Shown here: positions 23,646-32,870 of the stretch, in pieces
Layout of the letters: every line of letters starts with the position of its first letter
Numbering within the stretch: the first letter of the stretch is position 1
Assembly: GCA_036397255.1 (NCBI GenBank)
Contig: DASWJH010000064.1
Location: forward strand, 1-41,739
Source: Nitrospiria bacterium
GTDB lineage: Bacteria > Nitrospirota > Nitrospiria > DASWJH01
Length of the DNA stretch: 41,739 nt
Direction: 5' to 3'
The notes under the pieces: generated by a model
What the model was told of the DNA's origin: nothing
Database searches by the model: none
What the model saw: only the letters and a program-made list of their open reading frames with translations
Position numbers and translations under genes: made by a program

Positions 23646-24854
23646 ATGACCATAGGTTATTTTGACTGCTCTTCCGGTGTTAGCGGAGATATGGTGTTGG
23701 GGGCACTGGTGGATGCAGGCCTGCCTTTTCCCCTCCTCAAAAAACAGGTGGCCCAATTAAATCCCAGAGGGTTTCGACTTCGTTGTCAAACGGTGAAACG
23801 GGGGGATTTTCGAGGGGTTAAAGTTCATGTGATCCCTTTAAAAACTCCCCAACGGTATCGGGGTTTAAAAGAAATCCAAGCCCTGATCCAGTCCAGCCGT
23901 CTTTCTCATTCGGTCATTGAAAAAAGCCTAAAGGTTTTTAAAAGACTGGCTGAGGCTGAAGCCAGGGTCCATGGGAAAACCGTTTCCCGTGTGCATTTTC
24001 ACGAGGTCGGAGCGGTGGATACCCTGGTAGATGTGGTTGGAACTGTTGTTGGGTTAGAGCAGTTGGAAATTGAGAAAGTTTTTTTTTCACCCATTAATAC
24101 CGGGCTTGGATTTCAAAAAAAGACCCCGTCCAAGGCCGAAGGGTCAACAGAAGGATTTTCTTCCAGCCCCGCCCCCGCTACCGCGGAACTATTAAAGGGT
24201 GTTCCCTGTTTTTCAACCCATGTTAACTTTGAATTAGCCACCCCAACCGGAGTGGCTCTACTGACTACCCTAGGGGCACCCGCTTCTTCCCTTCCGGTAT
24301 TTTCCATTTCCTCAATTGGTTATGGAGCGGGAGATTGGAACCCGCCCTCCCATCCGAATCTCCTCCGGTTTTTCATAGGGCAAAGACAGAGAAAAAATGA
24401 ATCTCAGGAAGAAAAATTGTCTCTTCTTCACACCAATATTGATGATCTGAATCCTCAAATTTATGAATATTTAATGGAACGCCTATTTCATCAAGGGGCT
24501 TTGGATGTTTATTTAACGCCTATCATTATGAAAAAAGGGAGGCCCGCAACCCTCTTGAGTGTTCTCTCCGATGCAAAAAAAATATCTTCTCTTTTAAAAA
24601 TAATTTTTCATGAGACCACAACACTTGGCGTACGGGTCCAAGAAATCTCTCGCGTTAAATTAAAACGCCGCAAAAGTTCTCTTCAAACCCCATTTGGTAA
24701 AATGAAGGGGAAAAAAATTTTTCAGGATGGAACAACAGATCGAATAACACCGGAATATGAAGCGTGCAAGCGTATGGCTAAGGAAACCGGTTTTCCTTTA
24801 AGGGATATCCTGGCAATCTCCCAGTCTCTTCCCTACCGGAAAAAAGGAAAATAA
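23646..24854 (+). CDS. larC: LarC nickel-pincer cofactor insertion protein
   Basis: The 402-residue protein has the LarC start (GYFDCSSGVSGDMVLGALVDAG) and the metal-site-like VHFHEVGAVDTLVDVVG. It also has LELATPTGVALL-like and LHTNIDDLNPQIYEYLMERL blocks. LarC inserts nickel into the pyridinium bis-thiocarboxylate precursor to complete the nickel-pincer nucleotide used by lactate racemase-type enzymes. In some lactobacilli LarC is split by a programmed frameshift; here it is one continuous frame. I chose ATG 23646 over an in-frame TTG at 23643. No larA, larB or larE is in the window, so partners must be elsewhere. The gene follows ntrX by 45 nt and precedes a cation exchanger by 3 nt. Confidence 0.92.
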   Translation: MTIGYFDCSSGVSGDMVLGALVDAGLPFPLLKKQVAQLNPRGFRLRCQTVKRGDFRGVKVHVIPLKTPQRYRGLKEIQALIQSSRLSHSVIEKSLKVFKRLAEAEARVHGKTVSRVHFHEVGAVDTLVDVVGTVVGLEQLEIEKVFFSPINTGLGFQKKTPSKAEGSTEGFSSSPAPATAELLKGVPCFSTHVNFELATPTGVALLTTLGAPASSLPVFSISSIGYGAGDWNPPSHPNLLRFFIGQRQRKNESQEEKLSLLHTNIDDLNPQIYEYLMERLFHQGALDVYLTPIIMKKGRPATLLSVLSDAKKISSLLKIIFHETTTLGVRVQEISRVKLKRRKSSLQTPFGKMKGKKIFQDGTTDRITPEYEACKRMAKETGFPLRDILAISQSLPYRKKGK

Positions 24855-24857
24855 AGC

Positions 24858-25850
24858 ATGATTCTGATGGGGATTATCTTAATCTCTTCCATCGCCGTCA
24901 TGCTGCTTGGGGCAACTCTTTTTACCAATGGAATAGAATGGTTTGGAAAAAGAGTTAATGCTTCCGAGGGTGCGGTTGGATCTATTTTTGCAGGAGTGGG
25001 AACCGCCCTACCGGAGACGGTGATTCCAATTGTTGCCATACTGTTTGGGACCACCCAAGAGGAGTTGGATGTGGGGGTGGGGGCGATTATCGGCGCCCCT
25101 TTTATGTTGACAACGCTTACCCTTCCTTTATTGGGTGCGGGTTTGTTAATCTTCGCATCTCTTCAAAAGCGGTCCCCCTCATTTTCTTTGGATTATGATC
25201 ATGTAAAACGAGATCTTCGATATTTTTTGGTTCCCTTTGGTTTGGCCATTCTTGTAACTCTTTCCCCCCATCCCATCTTACGAATAGGTTTGGCGGTTTT
25301 TTTGATTTTGATTTATGTCCAGTATCTCAAAGGAATTTTGGGAAAAGGAGAACACAGCGGTGGGGAAATCGGGGCTCTGTATTTTTACAGTGGACACAAT
25401 CCTCCTCCCTACTGGGCCATTTCCCTTCAAATCTTATTGAGTCTAGGGGTAATTATCGGAGCGGCCCATTTTTTTGTCCATGGGGTTACCGATATCTCGA
25501 AGATTTTGGGGGTTTCTCCTCTCATTTTGTCTCTGCTCATAACACCGGTGGCAACGGAACTGCCTGAAAAGCTCAATAGCCTCATATGGATTTATCAAAA
25601 AAAAGATACACTGGCTGTAGGGAATATCACCGGGGCAATGGTTTTTCAGGGAACCTTTCCTGTTTCCATCGGCCTAATTGGTACTTCCTGGCAGCTCAAT
25701 CATTTTGCCATTACCAGTGCCAGTTTGGCTCTCCTTTCCGCCCTTATCTTTTATTTGTTTTTAAAATTTCGTGGCCATTGGAAACCTGTTTTTCTAATAG
25801 CAGGGGCCCTTTTTTATCTTGTTTTTGGACTTTATCTTCAGTTCCATTAA
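24858..25850 (+). CDS. CaCA-family sodium/calcium (cation) exchanger
   Basis: The 330-residue protein is mostly membrane helices (about 10). It contains the two inverted alpha-repeats of the family: GTALPETVIPIVA with GAIIGAPFM near residues 49-80, and PVATELPEKLNSLI with GNITGAMVFQ near 230-260. The two acidic residues in these repeats normally bind the cation. The family exchanges Ca2+ or other cations for Na+ or H+ across the inner membrane. AAAGGA precedes ATG 24858 by about 9 nt. It begins 3 nt after larC, suggesting co-transcription. Ion specificity cannot be decided; nickel or cobalt is conceivable given LarC but is only inference. Confidence 0.88.
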   Translation: MILMGIILISSIAVMLLGATLFTNGIEWFGKRVNASEGAVGSIFAGVGTALPETVIPIVAILFGTTQEELDVGVGAIIGAPFMLTTLTLPLLGAGLLIFASLQKRSPSFSLDYDHVKRDLRYFLVPFGLAILVTLSPHPILRIGLAVFLILIYVQYLKGILGKGEHSGGEIGALYFYSGHNPPPYWAISLQILLSLGVIIGAAHFFVHGVTDISKILGVSPLILSLLITPVATELPEKLNSLIWIYQKKDTLAVGNITGAMVFQGTFPVSIGLIGTSWQLNHFAITSASLALLSALIFYLFLKFRGHWKPVFLIAGALFYLVFGLYLQFH

Positions 25851-25933
25851 AGAATTTGAGGTTGAACATTAGGGTTAAGGCCCTTTCATGGATAAAAGAA
25901 GGCTCAGTTTTTTCTATTTCTCAAAACGACCAA

Positions 25934-25962
25934 TTGTTTTTTATTTTTTCCCCCCCTATAAT
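25934..25962 (+). promoter_or_regulatory. Promoter of the CDF gene with a very short leader
   Basis: TTGTTT (25934-25939), a 17-nt spacer and a perfect TATAAT (25957-25962) end 11 nt before ATG 25974. The leader would be about 5 nt long, and no Shine-Dalgarno sequence is visible. Confidence 0.5.
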
Positions 25963-25973
25963 CTTGCCTAATC

Positions 25974-26861
25974 ATGTCCGAGGTCTACTCTCATTATTAT
26001 AAGGTCCGGCGGGTGCTCTGGATCACGTTGGGCTGGAATCTCCTGGTTGCCGTTGCCAAGATTACCTATGGTTACATGACTTCCTCCCTGAGTATGGCAG
26101 CCGACGGATTCCACTCTCTTTTTGACGGGACATCCAATCTGGTTGCCCTGATCGGGATTTGGGCGGCTTCCCATCCGCCAGATGATACCCATCATTACGG
26201 ACATCGAAAGTTTGAAACCTTTGCTGCGGTCGGAATTGCCATTCTTCTTTTTGTTACTTGTTACAATATTCTGCGCAGTAGCTTTACGCGCCTTTCCGAT
26301 CCTACCCCTCCAGAGGTTACCCCCATCAGTTTTATAATTATGGGTCTTACATTAGCAGTTAACTATTTTGTAATGCGGTACGAGCAGAGAAAAGGCCGCG
26401 AATATGAAAATAATTTGCTCCTTGCAGATTCTGAACACACCCGAAGCGATATTTTAGCTTCCTGTTCTGTTTTAATTAGCCTGATTGCGGTCAAATTGAA
26501 TTATCCCGTTTTAGATCCTATTGCCGCCCTTTTTATTGCAGTGTTAATCGGGCGGGTTGGAATTCAGATTCTTTTAGAAAGCTCTAAAGTTTTAAGCGAT
26601 TACTCGGTTCTGGAACCAAAAATCCTTCGAGAATTAGCCATGAAGGTAGATGGGGTTGAAGAATGCCACCAAATTCGAACTCGAGGATCCAGCAACCACA
26701 TTTACATTGACCTCCATATTCATGTCCCCCCGGAAATGACAACCCTCAAGGCCCACGAAGTGGCCCATCGGGTAGAAGCCACCATTAAGGACCAATTTCC
26801 AGAGGTTGTGGATATTGTGGTCCATGTTGAACCCCATATTCCCAACTTAGAAAACGATTGA
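25974..26861 (+). CDS. Cation diffusion facilitator (CDF) metal efflux transporter, probable zinc type
   Basis: The 295-residue protein has six membrane helices (about 12-200) and a cytoplasmic ferredoxin-like C-terminal domain (about 205-290). The transport-site residues align with YiiP D45/D49/H153/D157, offset by two: His47 and Asp51 in HSLFD of helix 2, His155 and Asp159 in HTRSD of helix 5. An H-D/H-D site is typical of Zn2+-type members. His and Asp residues in the C-terminal domain (HIHVPPEMT, HVEPH) could bind regulatory metal. The protein exports divalent cations from the cytoplasm by proton exchange. It appears to have its own promoter and is followed by pdxA with overlapping stop and start. 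Confidence 0.93.
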   Translation: MSEVYSHYYKVRRVLWITLGWNLLVAVAKITYGYMTSSLSMAADGFHSLFDGTSNLVALIGIWAASHPPDDTHHYGHRKFETFAAVGIAILLFVTCYNILRSSFTRLSDPTPPEVTPISFIIMGLTLAVNYFVMRYEQRKGREYENNLLLADSEHTRSDILASCSVLISLIAVKLNYPVLDPIAALFIAVLIGRVGIQILLESSKVLSDYSVLEPKILRELAMKVDGVEECHQIRTRGSSNHIYIDLHIHVPPEMTTLKAHEVAHRVEATIKDQFPEVVDIVVHVEPHIPNLEND

Positions 26862-27880
26862 TGAGGACGATGAAGGGGACAAAACCGTTTATTGCGATAA
26901 CAATGGGAGATCCCTCTGGAATTGGACCGGAAATTGTTCTCAAAATTTTTTCAAACCCAAAAGTTTTCCGGTTTTGCTGTCCCCTGGTAATTGGAGATCT
27001 TTCCGTCATGCAAAGGGTAAAGAAGCTATGCCCTTTAAGAATAAAATTTAATACGATAACAAAAGTAAATGAAGGGGTTTTTCGTTTTGGTACTTTAGAC
27101 CTTTTTGATCTTGGGAATATCAAAGGCGGGTTTAAGTTTGGTCGCCCCATTCCATCCTTAGGTCGGTCCATGGTGGAATATATTCTCAAAGCGGTGGAAT
27201 TAATCCAAAAGGGATATGTTCATGCAATGACGACGGGGCCCATTAACAAAACATTAATCAATGGGGCTGGGTTTTCCTACCCGGGGCACACGGAATTATT
27301 GGCTGATGTAACCGGTGCCCGAAAAGTGGCAATGATGTTGGTGGGTGGGCCTTTTCGAATTACATTGGTTACGACACATCTCTCGATTGAAAATGTTCCA
27401 AAATCCCTTTCCAAGGAAAAAATTTTTGATTCGATCCAGTTAACGGATAGAGCCCTTCGCGAAAAATTTCGAATTAGAAATCCAAGAATTGCTGTTGCCA
27501 GTTTAAACCCCCATGGGGGAGAAGAGGGACTTTTAGGGAAGGAAGAGAAGCAGTTCATTCGACCCGCTATTGACAAGGCCAAAGGGTTGGGGTTAAACGT
27601 TTTGGGTCCATTGCCACCGGATACGCTTTTTTATAAAGCGAAGGACGATAAATTTGATGCCGTGGTGGTGATGTATCATGATCAGGGATTGATACCCTTG
27701 AAGATGGTGGCCTTCGGAAGGGCGGTGAATGTGACATTAGGACTACCCATCATTCGAACTTCGGTAGACCATGGGACCGCCTATGACATTGCCGGATGTG
27801 GGAAGGCAGATCCCTCCAGTCTTTTCCATGCGGTTTCTCTTGCTGCAGATCTGGCAAGGAAGGGTAAAAAAAGAAGTTAA
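26861..27880 (+). CDS. pdxA: 4-hydroxythreonine-4-phosphate dehydrogenase PdxA
   Basis: The 339-residue protein has the diagnostic ITMGDPSGIGPEI near its start. Its three metal-binding histidines are His173 (TTHLS), His218 (NPHGGEEG) and His273 (MYHDQGLIPLK). These sit at the Escherichia coli positions (166, 211, 266) plus seven. The C-terminal block TSVDHGTAYDIAG is also conserved. PdxA oxidises 4-phosphohydroxy-L-threonine with NAD+ in the deoxyxylulose-5-phosphate route to vitamin B6. ATG 26861 overlaps the CDF stop (TGATG); an alternative ATG at 26870 has GAGG just upstream. Its 3' end overlaps the stop of the convergent barrel gene by a few bases. Pairing with a metal exporter may be only operon convenience, although the enzyme needs a divalent metal. 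Confidence 0.96.
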   Translation: MRTMKGTKPFIAITMGDPSGIGPEIVLKIFSNPKVFRFCCPLVIGDLSVMQRVKKLCPLRIKFNTITKVNEGVFRFGTLDLFDLGNIKGGFKFGRPIPSLGRSMVEYILKAVELIQKGYVHAMTTGPINKTLINGAGFSYPGHTELLADVTGARKVAMMLVGGPFRITLVTTHLSIENVPKSLSKEKIFDSIQLTDRALREKFRIRNPRIAVASLNPHGGEEGLLGKEEKQFIRPAIDKAKGLGLNVLGPLPPDTLFYKAKDDKFDAVVVMYHDQGLIPLKMVAFGRAVNVTLGLPIIRTSVDHGTAYDIAGCGKADPSSLFHAVSLAADLARKGKKRS

Positions 27881-28524
27881 AACTCAACAACGATTCCCCC
27901 CAGATAACTCCATCCCCCCAGATTGATCGAATCACTTCCGAAATCGTCTGCGCGACTATATTGGGCCTCCATAATAAAATAGGTGTTTTTAACCCCCCAT
28001 CCTATGTTAAAAGCGTCTGCCCCTACGGGATCAATTATATCTAAAAGGATCTTAAGACCCCCACGGCCATGAAAACCGCTACGATCTCCGGAAATGGTAC
28101 TTTGACCATCCAAAGATTGCAGGAAAATGACATGACTGTATCCTCCCCCGGCAAAAGGTACAAGAAGTTGGCTTTTTTCGAAAATGGCATTAAAAATGAA
28201 AAAAACTTTTAATGGGAATAGCTGGATTTTCTGTCTAAGGGTGCTTATTCCTCCAGAGGGGGTTCGAGAAGATCCTTTTTCGGTAAAATAACCTCCCTCA
28301 ATCCCAATGTCCCATTTCGGGGATATTTTGAGCCCCCCCTGTCCGACAAATTCAACGTTTCCATCCCCGTAAATGTCATCCCAGCCATCTTCCTGTGGAC
28401 TAAAATAACCCGCTTTGAATCCTAGGAACCAGCGGGTATCTTCCTCAGCTGATACTGGCGAAAGCGTCAGCATACCGATGGTCAATATGATAAAAACAAG
28501 GGTTGGTTTAATTTGACGCTCCAA
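27877..28524 (-). CDS. Small outer-membrane beta-barrel protein
   Basis: The 215-residue product begins with a Sec signal peptide (cleavage near PVSA|E, residue 26). It continues as alternating beta-strands rich in Gly and aromatic residues (GFKAGYF, IGIEGGYF, VPFAGGGYSHV) and ends in VVEF, a typical C-terminal barrel signal. It resembles 8-stranded OmpA/OmpW-like barrels in size, but I cannot name a family. The only start that keeps the signal peptide is TTG 28524, which overlaps the upstream gene by 17 nt; no good Shine-Dalgarno sequence is visible, so translation may be coupled. It is likely co-expressed with the beta-helix/CFI-box protein. Confidence 0.75.
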   Translation of the reverse strand: MERQIKPTLVFIILTIGMLTLSPVSAEEDTRWFLGFKAGYFSPQEDGWDDIYGDGNVEFVGQGGLKISPKWDIGIEGGYFTEKGSSRTPSGGISTLRQKIQLFPLKVFFIFNAIFEKSQLLVPFAGGGYSHVIFLQSLDGQSTISGDRSGFHGRGGLKILLDIIDPVGADAFNIGWGVKNTYFIMEAQYSRADDFGSDSINLGGWSYLGGIVVEF

Positions 28525-30283
28525 GTTTTAAAAATACCTTTGGCCTTATAAAAAATTTCTGCAGAAAAAACAACATTAGGGTTCCCAAGGTCAATGTCCA
28601 AATAATTGGACCGGACATCCAAATTGAAATGATCCATACCATGGGATAAAGAAGAATCCTAAAATAGGGTTTAAATACTTGGTTTTGTTCCAACCACTGA
28701 TGGGCGGAGGGGCTAACCTGGTAATACAGTTTGGTCAGTTTTCTCCCTCCACTATTTTTTAAAAGGAATTGATCTCTAAAATTCCTAAGGGTTTTTAAAT
28801 AGGTTTCCAGGGGTGATCCGAAGGCCAGGCTGGCAATAAAGCATCCTCCCTCATCATCAAGAGCGGGAAATCGAACGGCGGGCTCCGGGGTCGCGCTGAT
28901 TTCTGGGGATAAAGAGCTTTCTGAAGCCGGGGTAGTCAGAAACCCCTCCACCTCGGTAGCAAATTGACTTTCATTGGGTTGTGTATTAGGGCATTCAGTG
29001 TCCGTGGGTTCATTGCTGAGAGCGGTTACCGTTACAAAAAAGGGGGGTTTTGCTACGGTTGAGATTTGGAAAATGTAAGTGGTAAAATTTTCAAGGTTGG
29101 TGACGGTGGATGACGCGTTTCCCCTTCCTGGGACGGTTATTTGTTGATTGGTGGATTCTGATGATTTCCTATAATACACCGTATATTCTGCCACACTTAA
29201 AATCCTCGAAAAGGGGGTCCAATTTAACGTAATTTCTTGATTTCCAATCCCGGCTGAAAAATTTGACGGAGGTGGGGGAGTGGCCACTGTTCCACTCAAA
29301 TTTGTTATTTGATATGAAGGGTTGGTGATTTTACATACCGAATTTGAATAGGGAGGCCCGTTTACATCGGAGTCATAGAGGATCTTGTACCCTTTTACGG
29401 TATGGGCCAAATTTGGATCCCAGGCAATGGAAATTGAATTTGTATCTTCATTGGTTACCCTAAGATTTAAAACCGGAAATAAGGTGAGGTCGGCTGTATT
29501 TCCACCAAAGGCGCCTATTTCTCCCCCATTACTATTTTTTCCTATGGCCGCGGAATTAACCTTTAGGTGGAAATCTTTTGCCGAGGAATCGACATAAAGG
29601 GGATCCTGATCCAAGATATCAGTGATATCATTCGTGTCTTGGGTCCGGATGTTGGCATCTGCATAGGAGGTCAAAGAATTTCCGAAAAAAAGATTGTAGC
29701 CAACATTAGGGTTGGTTGAATTATTCAGGATGAAATCATTGGTATTATTGGTTATGAGATTATCTTTGATGGTTACCCCACTGGAGTTGGTACAACTAAT
29801 TGCTATTCCGTTCTGATGCAAAGTATTATTTGTTATTATTGCGGAATTTGCATTTTCACATTGGATTCCAAAGGTTCTTTGTTGGGTTATTATTACATTA
29901 TTTAATGTAACGTTGGTGTCGATGGGTATTAAAACCCCTACATCCCCATCGGTAACAGTTAGGTTTTGAATACTACTCCCATCAGCGGCGGTTATCACCG
30001 TTCCCGTCCCGCTCCCTTTAACCACAGCATTGGCCCCTTTATCTCCTTTTAAGGTGACTCCGGATATTAAAACCACATTTTCTCGAAAGGTTCCCTTCTG
30101 AAGGAGGATCGTGTCATTGGGCGAGGTGTTATTCTCCGCCTGGGTTAAAGCATTCGCAATGGTTTTAAACGTTTCCTGAGGGCCTACTTTAATTTCTGCC
30201 CCTTCTACAATCTCTGAAACTGCAAAACCGTGGAAAACGCTTAAAATCAAAAATGGGAGAATTACCTTTAATTTTAATTTCAT
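28508..30283 (-). CDS. Exported beta-helix / fibronectin-III / CFI-box-CTERM membrane protein
   Basis: I set the start at ATG 30283, where AAGGA lies 6 nt upstream; the frame extends to 30325. The 591-residue product has a signal peptide (about 1-30). A right-handed parallel beta-helix of NosD/pectate-lyase type (about 33-250) contains many IxxNN/ITNNT rungs. One or two fibronectin-III domains follow (about 265-440), then a linker. The CFI-box starts at CFIASLAFGSPLETYLKTLR with FRDQFLL and YYQVSPSA after it. One or two terminal membrane helices close the protein. CFI-box C-termini are a known sorting-like module of surface proteins. The beta-helix suggests polysaccharide or surface binding. 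There are no obvious catalytic residues. Confidence 0.82.
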   Translation of the reverse strand: MKLKLKVILPFLILSVFHGFAVSEIVEGAEIKVGPQETFKTIANALTQAENNTSPNDTILLQKGTFRENVVLISGVTLKGDKGANAVVKGSGTGTVITAADGSSIQNLTVTDGDVGVLIPIDTNVTLNNVIITQQRTFGIQCENANSAIITNNTLHQNGIAISCTNSSGVTIKDNLITNNTNDFILNNSTNPNVGYNLFFGNSLTSYADANIRTQDTNDITDILDQDPLYVDSSAKDFHLKVNSAAIGKNSNGGEIGAFGGNTADLTLFPVLNLRVTNEDTNSISIAWDPNLAHTVKGYKILYDSDVNGPPYSNSVCKITNPSYQITNLSGTVATPPPPSNFSAGIGNQEITLNWTPFSRILSVAEYTVYYRKSSESTNQQITVPGRGNASSTVTNLENFTTYIFQISTVAKPPFFVTVTALSNEPTDTECPNTQPNESQFATEVEGFLTTPASESSLSPEISATPEPAVRFPALDDEGGCFIASLAFGSPLETYLKTLRNFRDQFLLKNSGGRKLTKLYYQVSPSAHQWLEQNQVFKPYFRILLYPMVWIISIWMSGPIIWTLTLGTLMLFFLQKFFIRPKVFLKLGASN

Positions 30284-30315
30284 CAAAAATCCTTCCAGAA
30301 CATTTCGCAATTTAA

Positions 30316-30345
30316 ATCTTACCAATTAATTGACAGGTGAATCAA
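30316..30345 (-). promoter_or_regulatory. Possible promoter for the CFI-box/barrel operon
   Basis: On the minus strand TTGATT (30340-30345) is separated by 18 nt from TAAGAT (30316-30321), 32 nt before the start codon at 30283. The match is moderate. Confidence 0.35.
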
Positions 30346-30457
30346 GGAATTTAAGGTTTTTTTGCCCTTATAACGTCGGGTAGAAAAGGGTTTTGGGCAA
30401 ATTTTTGGCGGCTTTACAGATTTTTGGTTTGAGATTAGATTTAGCCATAGAGGCCAA

Positions 30458-32752
30458 ATGGATAAAAATGTCATAAAAAAGCATATCCGCGGATTTGAAA
30501 TATTATTTATTTTTGTTCTTTTTTTAGCCGTATCCTCCCTTTATGGATTGGGTTTTTTTGAACGATTTGAACTCATCCTCATTGATTCCCGTTATCGAAT
30601 TTTTCCAGCCCCAAAGGACCCTTCTATTGCCATTGTCGCCATTGACAAATCAAGCCTAAAAGAGCTTCCCCAGTGGCCTTGGCCCCGGACCTTCCACGGG
30701 GGGGTGGTGAATCAACTGAGGGAGAGTGGGGCTCGGGTTATTGGTTTTGATATGGATTTTAGCGCCCACCGGATTTTCGAAGAGGATATGGCCTTTTCCA
30801 GGGAAATCCAAAAAGCAGGAAATGTGGTTTTAGGGGGTTTTTCCGAAATCCGTCTGGTGGCAGACTTAAAAATCCAATCCTCCAGTTTCCCAATCGAAAC
30901 CTTATCAAAAGTCTCTACCGGTGTGGGAACGCTGTCCTTTCCTTCCGATTTGGATGGAGGGGTTCGGCGGGGCTTTCTTGATAGTGAATTAAATGGGGAA
31001 CATTTTTTGGGTTTTGGAGCTGAAATTTACCGGGCCTATAAAGGACTTTCAAGGAATGACATTAAATGGTTAACCCCCCGCACACTTCAGATGGGAAATT
31101 TAGAACTCCCTTCTGATTCCCACCATATTTTTTACGTTCACTATGCGGGACCTGCGGAAACCTTTCCGACTTATTCTTATTCGGATGTTTTAAAAAAAAG
31201 AATTGATCCAGCGGTTTTCCGCGATAAAATTATTTTGGTTGGCGCTTCATCCGTAGAGTTACAGGATTTATGGAACACTCCTTTTCAAGGTTTAATGCCG
31301 GGGGTGGAAATCCAAGCCAATGTGGTCAATTCATTATTAACGGGAAGTTCTCTTTATCGCATTCCTTCTTTTGGGTCCATTTTAATACTGCTGGGATTTA
31401 CTCTGATTTGGGTTAGTTTTTCTTCTTTTTATGTCTGGAAATATGGGCGATGGAAATCGCCCATTTTTTCCTGTTTTGCCCCTGTTTTTATTCTTTTTTC
31501 TCTTTCAATGGTTGTCTCACTTAGACTTTTTTCCCATCATCAATTGATTTTAGATACATCACCGATTATAAGCCAACTATTTGGAATGTTTATGGTTTCA
31601 GCTATTATGTTGATGATCAAATCCGCCCAAGAAGTCGATGAGAAGGGCCTGAGTCTCACCACCCTTCAATCCGTGGGAAGTCTTTCACATGAGAACAGGT
31701 CCTTGGAGGATTCAATCAATTTTATTCTTTCCATGCTTCAGGAAACCATGAAAGTCGACTACAGTGTGGCGGAAATACTGGGCGAAAAGGAAAACCGCAG
31801 CGTCATCACAAAAGGGAAACCTCCCGGTAATGTTGATGGGATGGCCCCTTATTGTAAAGGTTGGGTAGAAAGGGTTTTCGCAGAAAAGAAAAGCTACAGC
31901 GTTAATGGCGGGGTGATATTTGGTTCCGAAAAAGGGAAAAGGAAAAAACCTCCGATCTCAAGCCTTTTTTCCCCGATTTTAACCCATGGTAAAACTTTTG
32001 GCGTTTTGCATGTTCACCATCTGGGAAAACGAAAATTCCAAGAAGATGATTTGAAAATGCTTTTTACCATTGCCAGTCAATTGGCACTGGTCATTGAATA
32101 TGAACATTTGCTTGGGGAGATGAAGGAGCTTTTCCTGAACACCCTGGAGGCATTCTCTTCAGCTTTGGATTTTAGAGACAATGATACCGCGGGTCATTCC
32201 CAAAGGGTTACTGCCTATTGTATGGAAATTGGGGAAGAACTGGGCCTTTCTCCCCCAGATTTAGAAGTGGTCAAACAAGGGGGTTTGCTTCATGATATCG
32301 GAAAGATTGGAATTCCCGATTCCATCTTGAATAAACCTGGTCCTTTAACCGAGGAAGAATATACGGTCATGAAGCAACATGCTGAATACGGTTTTGGAAT
32401 GCTAAAAAATATTAAACAATTACGGGAAGCCTCGCAAATCGTTTATCACCATCAAGAGCGATTTGATGGAAGAGGATACCCCCAAGGGTTGCGGGGAGAA
32501 GAAATTGTAATCGGAGCCCGAATATTTTCCGTGGCCGATACCTATGACGCGATGACATCCGATCGAGTTTACCGAAAGGGAATGTCGGATGAGGAGGCCA
32601 GAGAGGAGATTTTAAGATGTTCAGGGTCCCAATTTGACCCTAAGGTGGTCGAGGCATTTATGCGTTTGCCCAAGGAACGAATGTTTTCCATCCGGGAGGA
32701 TGTAAAAAAATTAATGCAACGTTCTTCCCGACATACCCTCCTTTTCCGGTAA
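30458..32752 (+). CDS. CHASE2 sensor with HD-GYP c-di-GMP phosphodiesterase domain
   Basis: The 764-residue protein has an N-terminal membrane helix (about 12-32) and an extracytoplasmic CHASE2 domain (about 35-310, with IAIVAIDKSSL and WPWPR typical of the family). Three membrane helices lie at about 312-400. A GAF-like domain covers about 410-550, and an HD-GYP domain about 555-745. The HD-GYP domain has HSQRV, LLHDIGKIGIPD (His612, Asp613), HHQERFDGRGYP (GYP at 673-675) and DTYDAM. Complete HD-GYP motifs predict hydrolysis of c-di-GMP to GMP, controlled by a periplasmic signal through CHASE2. GAGG is 5 nt before the start. It heads a group with a FecR-domain protein and an outer-membrane barrel. 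The predicted enzyme would lower the ligand of the riboswitch at 6641-6757. Confidence 0.94.
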   Translation: MDKNVIKKHIRGFEILFIFVLFLAVSSLYGLGFFERFELILIDSRYRIFPAPKDPSIAIVAIDKSSLKELPQWPWPRTFHGGVVNQLRESGARVIGFDMDFSAHRIFEEDMAFSREIQKAGNVVLGGFSEIRLVADLKIQSSSFPIETLSKVSTGVGTLSFPSDLDGGVRRGFLDSELNGEHFLGFGAEIYRAYKGLSRNDIKWLTPRTLQMGNLELPSDSHHIFYVHYAGPAETFPTYSYSDVLKKRIDPAVFRDKIILVGASSVELQDLWNTPFQGLMPGVEIQANVVNSLLTGSSLYRIPSFGSILILLGFTLIWVSFSSFYVWKYGRWKSPIFSCFAPVFILFSLSMVVSLRLFSHHQLILDTSPIISQLFGMFMVSAIMLMIKSAQEVDEKGLSLTTLQSVGSLSHENRSLEDSINFILSMLQETMKVDYSVAEILGEKENRSVITKGKPPGNVDGMAPYCKGWVERVFAEKKSYSVNGGVIFGSEKGKRKKPPISSLFSPILTHGKTFGVLHVHHLGKRKFQEDDLKMLFTIASQLALVIEYEHLLGEMKELFLNTLEAFSSALDFRDNDTAGHSQRVTAYCMEIGEELGLSPPDLEVVKQGGLLHDIGKIGIPDSILNKPGPLTEEEYTVMKQHAEYGFGMLKNIKQLREASQIVYHHQERFDGRGYPQGLRGEEIVIGARIFSVADTYDAMTSDRVYRKGMSDEEAREEILRCSGSQFDPKVVEAFMRLPKERMFSIREDVKKLMQRSSRHTLLFR

Positions 32753-32811
32753 ATTTGTCAGGGTTTGGCTATCGGTGTTCACCCTATGGGACGATTATTT
32801 TTTACAGGACC

Positions 32812-32839
32812 TTGACTTTGCTCAATGGGGATTTATACT
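32812..32839 (+). promoter_or_regulatory. Promoter of the FecR-domain gene
   Basis: TTGACT (32812-32817), a 16-nt spacer and TATACT (32834-32839) are each one mismatch from consensus. The start would be near 32846, 25 nt before ATG 32871. The promoter lies inside a longer open frame from 32775, which argues for the downstream start. Confidence 0.6.
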
Positions 32840-32870
32840 TAAATCAATGCTTGATTTCAGGAGGAATAAT

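Noticed and set aside
30361-30401. TTTGCCC ... GGGCAAA inverted repeat between divergent genes, considered as a terminator
   Set aside because: The 7-bp stem has a 27-nt loop, and the position between divergent starts makes a terminator unlikely; an operator is possible but unsupported.
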